Of a DNA stretch of 64,000 bases, positions 56,831 to 64,000 are shown piece after piece. Both the position numbers and the translations under genes were made by a program. The notes beneath the pieces are model-generated. The model saw nothing but the letters and a program-made list of their open reading frames with translations, had not been told where the DNA came from and searched no databases. The stretch is taken from positions 18,403,719 through 18,467,718 of the forward strand of contig NC_066323.1 of the NCBI RefSeq assembly GCF_022539315.1. Reading direction: 5' to 3'. This DNA is from Serinus canaria. Lineage: Eukaryota; Chordata; Aves; Passeriformes; Fringillidae. Positions within the stretch are counted from its first letter, which is position 1. The number at the start of each line of letters is the position of its first letter.

Positions 56831-59800
56831 GTAGCGGCGGGGCGCGCAGCACCCTCCGGGGAGGACGTTGGGCACGGCAGGGCCCGCGGGTTCGGGGGGA
56901 CAGCGGCGGGGCCCGACCTGAGGGCAGCATTAAGGGCGTTAATTTCTGCAACAGTCCGGTGTCTGGGCAGTGCAGCAGGCGCTGCCACCTTGGTGTAGGA
57001 GGTTTTGTGCGCTCCCGGGAGTGTCTGGGGTGGTTTGTTCGGGCAGCCCCGTTTCCCTGCCCCGTTAGAGCGGGAGCCCGCCGGTTCCCGTGCGGTTCCT
57101 TTAAACGCTGAGTTTTACTTTCTTTTTTAAATCTCGGAATAGATGATGGAGGAGCTACTCCAGTGCAAGACGAGCGAGACTCAGGATCTGATGTGGAAGA
57201 TGAAGGAAACGAACAACATTCTGGATCGGAGAATGGAAGTGTAGGGCACCATTCAGAGGTACTAAGGGAGCTTTATCTAGATGAAGTTTACTCTTCTGTG
57301 AATTCTTTTTTGTTGCTATTTAAAGTGGCATTCTCTCGTAACCGAGACGTACGTGTTTATTTAGTTCCTCTTAAGGGTTCCATCGGGCAAAACTTTATTT
57401 CCATAAAAAAGCGTTGGATAGTCTCTTGACAAGTATGTTGGCTAGGGTTTGTTTGATTTTTTTTCTTGTTATGGTAGCACACACTGTTCTGAACTTGAGT
57501 AGGTTGAACTCAGTTCGCCTCGATTTCACAGAGATAAAGTGTTGGAGTTATGAGGAATTTGTACCTGAAATTCTGCACAGTGTTGTAAAACTACACACTT
57601 TGGAGGTGGTGATTTCCTTGACAGAGAATAAATGCTCTCCCAGCTTCCATGTCAGATGGGGACACTGGCTCTTGAGTCTGCTTTGTGCTGGTTTCCACCT
57701 TGTCATTCACAAAGGAGCAGGTGTGCATGTGGAGCAGGTTAAGGTTCCTAAATAGGACTTGTTTTTCCTCTGAAGTGGTTCCCCCTTAGAGAAGTGTTCA
57801 GCATGGAAGGTTTTGGTCCAGGGTTGTTTCTGGGTCAGTCACTTCATTTGTGGATTGACTGGGCTAAGAAGAGATTCTGGTAAAAGAGAAGGCTCCCTTT
57901 AGACTTCTAGGACAGTTTGAAAAGTTGAGATTTAATTTTTGAGAATTATTTGTGACTCACATTAGAGCTACATCAGGTCTTAGTTGGAAGGAATAATTTT
58001 GGCCGGTGAATTCAGGTCTTCTGCCAACAAAGTTACAGAGAACTTTTTGATACTTATAAAAACTGTCATCAAAGCCATTTCATATTATTCTGCTATTCTA
58101 CTGTATTTTATGTAAAGATCAGGATTTACTCTGACTGGGTTTTCAGTGTTAGAAATTGCTTAAAATGCAACAAAGCAAAGACTGATGTGAGAGAAGGCTT
58201 GACTCCACTGTGGCATAACTTACAATCCTTTTTTTTTATTATTTTTTCTTTTTGCCCTGCCTTTATTGAATTCATACTTCCCTCAGAATTAGAAAGTAGA
58301 TTAAGATTGTATTTTTATAAAATGGAAGTTCTTCCCATGTATTTGAACTTAATTGTAAAGCACATTTGGAATTTACTTTTTGTGATAGGTGTTGATATTT
58401 CCAAGGGAAGAAATAGATTTGGTGTGAGGCAGCATCTTCCACTCTGACAATTACAATTTCACCATGGCAGCAACACATTTCTCAGGCTGGGAAGAATAAC
58501 TGTATGTCTGGAGGAATTTAGTACTTCTGTTTTATGAAAGAAAAGTGTGATGAGTGCGTGAAAAGTCATACTGCTGCTACAATAATAATAATAATCTTTT
58601 TCTTCTGTGTCATTGATTTATGGTTCTTACTTTTCTATACTTCTCTGAAATTTTAATTTTACTTACTGTGGCAAGGTAGGTGACTGTTGACTGTTGTTTA
58701 CATCTGCAGCATGTCTTCTTCAGATTTAGGTGAGCAGAGAGTACCAGTTGGTCCTCTTCATGTGCTGAGGTGTCTATATTTTAAAGACTTTGTTCTGTGA
58801 TGGTGGTTGAATATTCCTCTGCAGATAAAATACTTCAGAAAGACAATTAAAAGAGCCAAGCTAAGCCACCTTTTTGACCAATACTAAATGAGAGTTGTCA
58901 AGCTTTATTTGATTCAGCTCACCAAATCTTTTGATTTGCTATGAAGTCTTAATTTTTCTTTCCCTACGTTGAGTTCTCTTTGCACTCAAAAGGCAGTAAC
59001 GTGGAGTGGCCATCTCTAAAAGGAGTAGCTTTCAGTCAGTTGTCATATTAGTTACTATAAATATTCTCTCATCCTCTTATATTCTTCATCTTTAGGAGTG
59101 TGTGGGAGAAATTACTCAAAGGTAATAAAAACTTTTTAGACAGCCTAATCAGTTAAGTCTATTTAATTACTATTTTGTCTCTAATTCAGAACTCATATGT
59201 AAAGAACTGAAGTTTTAAAATTTCAAACTTTTCTTTCAGGTTTTTAACTTTAAAGAAAAGGGGAATCCTGAGGAATTACTTATGTAGGTCTCAGGTATGT
59301 GGGTTTTTCTTTTCCACAATTCTTTTCTGGCTTTCCTTCCCCCAGTCCCACTTTATCTATAAATGTTCTCCTCGATGTCCTTACTGATTCTGCTTTAGAC
59401 AATTAGAATTAGTTTTAGTACAGTAATGAATCTGAAATCATGTTTACAGTGTTTGTCCAAGTCAGGCTCATACGGGAATCTGTAATAACTTCATTTTTAC
59501 ACTTCCACCGAGTTGCTGCTGTTTCATGAATTAAGTTGTGGTTAGACTGTTACTGGTAACAAACACAAATATGTGACGCTTCTGAAAAAAAAGAGGAATT
59601 TGCTGATATGCCCATGATGGTTGTGTAGGTCTTAGTTTAATACTCATCTTTCATGAAATTGTAGTGGATGGGTTCAATTTTGTTGAAGTTACTAAATTAT
59701 CGAAGAAGTAGCTCTTAAAAGTGGCTGCATGTTGATTCAATAAACTGCTTGGTAGCTGTAATTTTTATGTAGAATTGTAACACTGTAAATTTGATTTTGA

Positions 59801-62800
59801 TATATTCCTTATTTTATACTGTACTAAAGCCTCATGTTATAGAACTCTTTCATTAAATAAAAATCAAGGACATCTCAATTAAAATGTTTATAGATAAAGA
59901 GGAGGAAGAAAAGAAAGCAAAGGAATTAGAGAAAAATGCAGTAGCAATTACCTGAGACCTACTCCATTTTGAGGATGTCTGATCTTTCAGTCAATCATTT
60001 GGAAAATGAAAACTAGAAAACTCAAAAATTACATACTTCATTTCTTTGAAAACAGTTTTGTAGAGATGAACAAATAAAAAAGGGAAAGTGAAGACTATCA
60101 AGCATACTCCAGCAGCATTTTGTCATTTTACTGGGAAATTGGTCTCTTTTTATATCAATTATATTCCAAAACATGTAGATTCATCAATTGTGTGCAGCAG
60201 CCTCTTGCACTGCAGGCTGTGGGCAGGTCCTGCCCTGTGCAGGGTCTCAGCTGTGCTGCAGAAGGTGCTTTGTGATGCTGGGTGGGGGCTCTGGGGCAGC
60301 GCTGCCCTCACTGACACAGCGGTGCTGCCTGGCTCAGCTCTCCTCACTGGGCTCGAGGAGGTGGTGCCCGTGTGCCCAGAGTGTGCAGGGACACCTGTGT
60401 TACCTCAGGTGCTCCCACTGCAGCAGCTGAGCTGCTGTGACCGCTGGCTGAGTCTGACTGCTCTGTGTCTGCTCTCCCTCACCAAACATCTTCATTCTCA
60501 ACAGTGATTGGCACTTTGCAGTAACAGGTTAAAGATTCGCGATCTTGTAATAATGCTCTTATTACAGTGTAATTACAGTGTCTTCTCACCAAGGTTTTGC
60601 ATAAGAAGTTCTTTGAAATTTAGTGTGTAATTCTGAACAGGTGCATATATAACCTGCAGCCACACTTACCACCTTAGAAATATGAAGAATCATTGCTGAT
60701 TTTTGTTGGTTCTTAACTTTGTTTATTTGTTCACCAAAGAATTCCTAAACTGGAAGCTGAGAAGGTGATGATCCTAATATCTTAAAGAGGACTATTTTTA
60801 TTAATTTTCTTGGGTTTGTTTAGGAAAATCCTTTATTACTGCTGGCATAATTACCAGTACTGTTCAGCATTCACTATCTGACATTGAGAGAAGACAGGCA
60901 AACCCACACAAAATAAAATGGTAGAAAAACAAGGATTAAATAATTTTTGTTACTGTAGATACCAATTTGATTTCAGTGTTTCTCAATGACCTTACCTGTA
61001 ACTGCTGTGGAATCTGCTTTCTGTTTTGTTTCCAGCTGCAGTTTTCTTTAGTCTAAAGTAATACAGTCAGGGAAGATCTGTCACATATGCCTGTGATAGG
61101 TTTATGTGGGATAAACCTAGCCCACATGAACCTATCCTCCTAGGCAGGAGAAGGGCAATCAAAGTGATTTTTTTGGTAAGGGAATAAAATATTAATAAGC
61201 TGAGAGCAGTTGAGTACTTCCTCAATTCTGTCACTTCCTAATATTTCTTTAAAATTCCAGATTCAGGTTTTAACGAAACATGGTTTCTTTCTGTGAGGAG
61301 AAGTAAGAATTTTTGGATACGAAAGATTCAAAAGATGTATCGCTGTAGAGACAGGAACAAGCAGCAGAGAGAAAACAACTTAAATTGTCACAGCAGCTGT
61401 TTGTGGTTAGCATTAAATAACATGGAAATAGTGAAGTAGTATTTGGAATGCATGTTTTAAAATTTCATGGTGCTGGGGTTTTTGTTCATTGTTCAGTAAC
61501 TTTGTTAGTCGTTCTGCAGTAATTTAGAAGATCTTTATCAAGTGCTAGCCAAAGGAATAAGTATATAAAGTCCAAAGTCATAAAAAGCAATGCTCTTTGC
61601 CACTTAGAATAATTAAGGAGTAAGTAGTTCCTAAAAGCAATTGAAATTAATTTTATTTTAAATTCTTCCTGCATCATGCATTTTAAAGATCAGTAGTATT
61701 CTTTCTTGTAGGTGTAGGGCAGCTACACCTACATTTTTTTATGGCTCTGAATGTGGGAGTAGAATGACTAGAGAAAATATCCACGGAAATTAAATTGCAG
61801 AAAAAAAAGATTTGGAAACTTCAGGACATATAGGTCTTAAAACATCTCCTGTCACAATAAATACTCAGTTTGCAAGTAGAACAAGTTTATAGTTGAGACA
61901 AAATGACTGAGGAAAGCCTGATTGAGGCTTTGAGTTGAGTATGTGAAAGAGAAGTTCCTTGTACGATGTTGTTGTTCTCAGCTGAAAGCAGGATTATGGT
62001 GACAGTAGCTGTGAGAGCTGAATTAACGGAATGAGTTTTCAAGTCTAATTTCATATTCTCAGGTAAATGCGATTAAGAATTTTTTTCCAAGTAGATTTTA
62101 GATGTTGGAAAGATAAAAGATGATGCTGTAAGTAATTATACTTAGTAAGGTGGCTTCAGAGATGTTCTCTTAAGAATGGAGCATGTGCCTCAATATTGTT
62201 TTGCTGTGTAGAAAAGTCAAAGGATTGTTTCAGTTCTGAAGTTGCCAGATGGGTGTGTTTGTGCATGGGTTATCTTGGGTGTCTGGATAAGCATGGGAGC
62301 TGTCAGCACAGAGGAGAGAATTGTTGAATCTGAAACACAAAGCTGGTTAACAGTAATACTCTGAAAGGTCTGGCTAAAACTTCATTCTTGTTTTTTGCTA
62401 GGCTTTTGGGGTTGAGTTGTTCTTAAATAGGTTTTCTCGACAAAGAACAACAGGCACTAGCTTCATTTGGAGCGTAATGCATGTGCTGTTTCAGTAAGAT
62501 GTATTTCACACAGGAAACATCTGTTTGAGATCTTCAGGAAAATAAAATGACAAATGCAAGATACTCTTTCTTGCTTTGTTACTGGGAATTTCAACTAAAC
62601 CACTTTGAAGGCCTGACCTGTTAAAATAAAAGTACTAAGCCTTTTTACCCTTGAGCAACTGGACCCTTCTTAGACATGCTTATTTAAGTGTTCTATGAAT
62701 TTTGTTACTGTTTTCAAAATACTGTGGAGCTGCAGGATGGACATACTTCCATGGATAATACCTTTTTTGATGTGAAGTATTTGATGCAAATTGTGTAATT

Positions 62801-64000
62801 ACTTCTACATAGACATTATTTCAGTTTGCAGCACCTTGGGTGTTCACATTGGAGAAAGGACAAGCAAAAATTGAGACCATTTTTTCTTTACTTTTTAAGG
62901 TGTTTTTGCTTAGTTGTCTGAGATTATTTTTCTGTTTCAGAATGAACACAGTGATGGAGAAGATGATGGGCAAGTGGGAGAGCCTCATATGACAGACTCT
63001 GAAAATGAAGATAACCCAAGGCAAAAAGAAAGTGACTCAGATAATGAGGAGCCCCCAAATAACAATGTGAGTGATTCAGAAAATGAAGCAACTCATGGAG
63101 AGAAAGACAGTGACTCTGATACTGAGGACCGTCCAAACCGGCATTTAAGTGACTCTGAAAATGAAGAGGCCTTAAATCATCGAGCGAGTGACTCTGACAA
63201 TGGAGAACCTCCAAGGGATCACAGCAGTGATTTTGAAAATGAGGAATCACACAAGCAGCCAGCCAGCGACTCCGAGAGCGAGGAGCTCCAGAAGCAGCCA
63301 GCCAGCGACTCTGAGAGTGAAGAGCTCCAGAAGCAGCCAGCCAGCGACTCGGAGAGTGAAGAGCCTCAGAAGCAGCCAGCCAGCGACTCGGAGAGTGAGG
63401 ATGTGTCCAGACACAAGCAGATAGAGTCTGAAGATAGCGATGGGGAGGACAGGAAGGAAAAGGTGCAGAATGACTCTCATCATTCAGATAATGAGCATGT
63501 AAGGAAAGGATTTCAGGGCTCTGACAGTGAAGACGAAGCTCCTAAGAGACGTAAAATATCAGACAGTGATGAAGATGAAAAAGAGGAAGAAAAGACAGTG
63601 AAGAGGAAAACAGCCATCCTTTCTGATAGTGAGGATGACAGTGAAAAAACACGTAAGAAACTATACTGTGCTGTGACAGGTAGTGGTGTGAAAGCTAAAT
63701 CATTGCTTTTGTGTGAATAAAGCATCCTAAGTTGAGAAACCATAAATCAGATTTAGTTTTGGAGCAGAACTGCGTTTGTAGAGGCTGTTGTTCTGACTGC
63801 ATTGCTGTGTGAATGTGTATCTAACGCTTCTGAGTAATAAGTAGCCCTAACAGAAGACTGTAAGGGTCTAACTGGCTTCTGTTGACATGGTAGTTTGTTA
63901 TTTATTTACTTCATTGCTGTTTCTCTAGTAATTTTTTCCTGTGCGCTTTTTTCATATACTGGGGGTGATAGATTTGAAATTACAATTTTTTTGTGGATAG
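56797..64000 (+). CDS. IWS1: IWS1, SUPT6H-interacting elongation factor, 5' part (partial)
   Basis: IWS1 is a nuclear factor that binds Spt6 on elongating RNA polymerase II and links transcription to H3K36 methylation, splicing and mRNA export. Three coding exons are present: 56797-56830, 57143-57258 and 62941-63652. They join to start [20 protein letters not shown], close to recalled human [20 protein letters not shown]. The part present is the disordered acidic N-terminal region of DSE/DSD repeats with many likely CK2 sites. The conserved TFIIS N-terminal-like domain that binds Spt6 lies beyond the right edge. Head-to-head placement with MYO7B matches mammals. Confidence 0.95.
57143..57258 (+). 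CDS. IWS1: IWS1 coding exon 2 (aa 12-50)
   Basis: After a TAG acceptor it encodes [20 protein letters not shown] and [16 protein letters not shown]. The donor is GTACTA, phase 0. Apparent ORF sequence past 57258 is intron read-through. Confidence 0.94.
58581..58595. repeat. (AAT)n microsatellite
   Basis: Five AAT units in IWS1 intron 2. Confidence 0.9.
61095..61136 (+). repeat. Inverted repeat, 16-bp arms, 10-nt spacer
   Basis: Arms GATAGGTTTATGTGGG and CCCACATGAACCTATC pair fully in RNA, with one G-U. Flanking GCCT and AGGC could extend the stem past a small internal loop. Confidence 0.9.
62941..63652 (+). CDS. IWS1: IWS1 coding exon 3 (aa 51-288)
   Basis: Long single exon after a TTTCAG acceptor, ending phase 1 at a GTAAGA donor. 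It encodes repeated S-D-S-E-x-E units, then [12 protein letters not shown], the lysine-rich [14 protein letters not shown] and [16 protein letters not shown]. The ORF beyond 63652 is intronic. Confidence 0.95.
63253..63408 (+). repeat. IWS1: Four tandem 39-bp coding units in IWS1 exon 3
   Basis: Units at 63253-63291, 63292-63330, 63331-63369 and 63370-63408 each encode [13 protein letters not shown] or a close variant (EEPQ, EDVS). Copies differ mostly at synonymous sites. Confidence 0.97.
63653..64000 (+). other. IWS1 intron 3, partial
   Basis: AT-rich sequence after the exon 3 donor. No further exon was seen before the window ends. Confidence 0.75.

Larger units (their letters stand above)
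56530..56960 (+). promoter_or_regulatory. IWS1: CpG-island promoter of IWS1
   Basis: Dense in CpG and G+C, unlike flanking DNA, and it covers the first coding exon. It contains an ETS/GABP-type CCGGAAGT (56639-56646), the palindrome TCTCGCGAGA (56646-56655) and a YY1-type GGCGCCATCTTG (56701-56712). No TATA box was noticed. This combination is typical of housekeeping promoters. The start site itself was not determined. Confidence 0.85.
57259..62940 (+). other. IWS1 intron 2
   Basis: 5.7-kb AT-rich intron. It contains a short AAT repeat (58581-58595), a GC-rich patch (about 60190-60490), a near-perfect hairpin (61095-61136) and no other recognisable feature. Confidence 0.8.

Noticed and set aside
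56309..56998. 229-codon plus-strand ORF over the IWS1 promoter
   Set aside because: A Gly/Ala/Pro/Arg-rich reading of a CpG island. It is out of frame with the IWS1 ATG and lacks protein-family content.
60088..60507. 139-codon plus-strand ORF in IWS1 intron 2
   Set aside because: Leu/Cys-rich reading of the GC-rich patch without domain content.
56797..63652. Assignment to LEO1, another acidic DSE-repeat factor
   Set aside because: The N-terminus ([18 protein letters not shown]) matches IWS1, not the LEO1 start, and synteny with MYO7B agrees.

Overview
The window looks like bird nuclear DNA, probably from a songbird. It shows bird-type CR1 LINE 3' ends, LTRs that resemble passerine endogenous retrovirus LTRs (from memory, not searched), compact introns and CpG-rich patches. 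It holds one complete large gene on the minus strand and the 5' part of a second gene on the plus strand. The two are arranged head to head, as MYO7B and IWS1 are in mammals.

Positions 3854-49754 (minus) carry a complete class VII unconventional myosin, identified as MYO7B. I traced 48 coding exons by translation, splice sites and phase. They total 6522 nt, an open frame of 2173 codons plus stop. The domain order is motor, five IQ motifs, a short charged linker, MyTH4, FERM, SH3, MyTH4, FERM. Forty-six introns have GT-AG ends. Intron 37 fits only as a U12-type AT-AC intron, with the donor, branch site and acceptor all visible. In mammals MYO7B tethers protocadherin adhesion links at the tips of brush-border microvilli.

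Positions 56797-63652 (plus) carry the first three coding exons of IWS1, the Spt6 partner in transcription elongation and mRNA processing. The gene runs off the right edge. Its CpG-rich promoter has an ETS site overlapping a TCTCGCGAGA palindrome, and a YY1-type site. Exon 3 encodes the acidic Ser-Asp-Glu repeat region and contains four tandem 39-bp units.

The remainder is intron, 3' UTR and intergenic sequence. Positions 1-3853 hold the presumed MYO7B 3' UTR, a perfect 20-bp inverted repeat, and possibly the 3' end of a convergent gene. Positions 49755-56500 separate the two genes and contain a CR1 relic and an unrecognised exon-like ORF on the minus strand (53707-53894). Two LTRs lie in MYO7B introns, each within about 100 bp of a strikingly CpG-rich exon.
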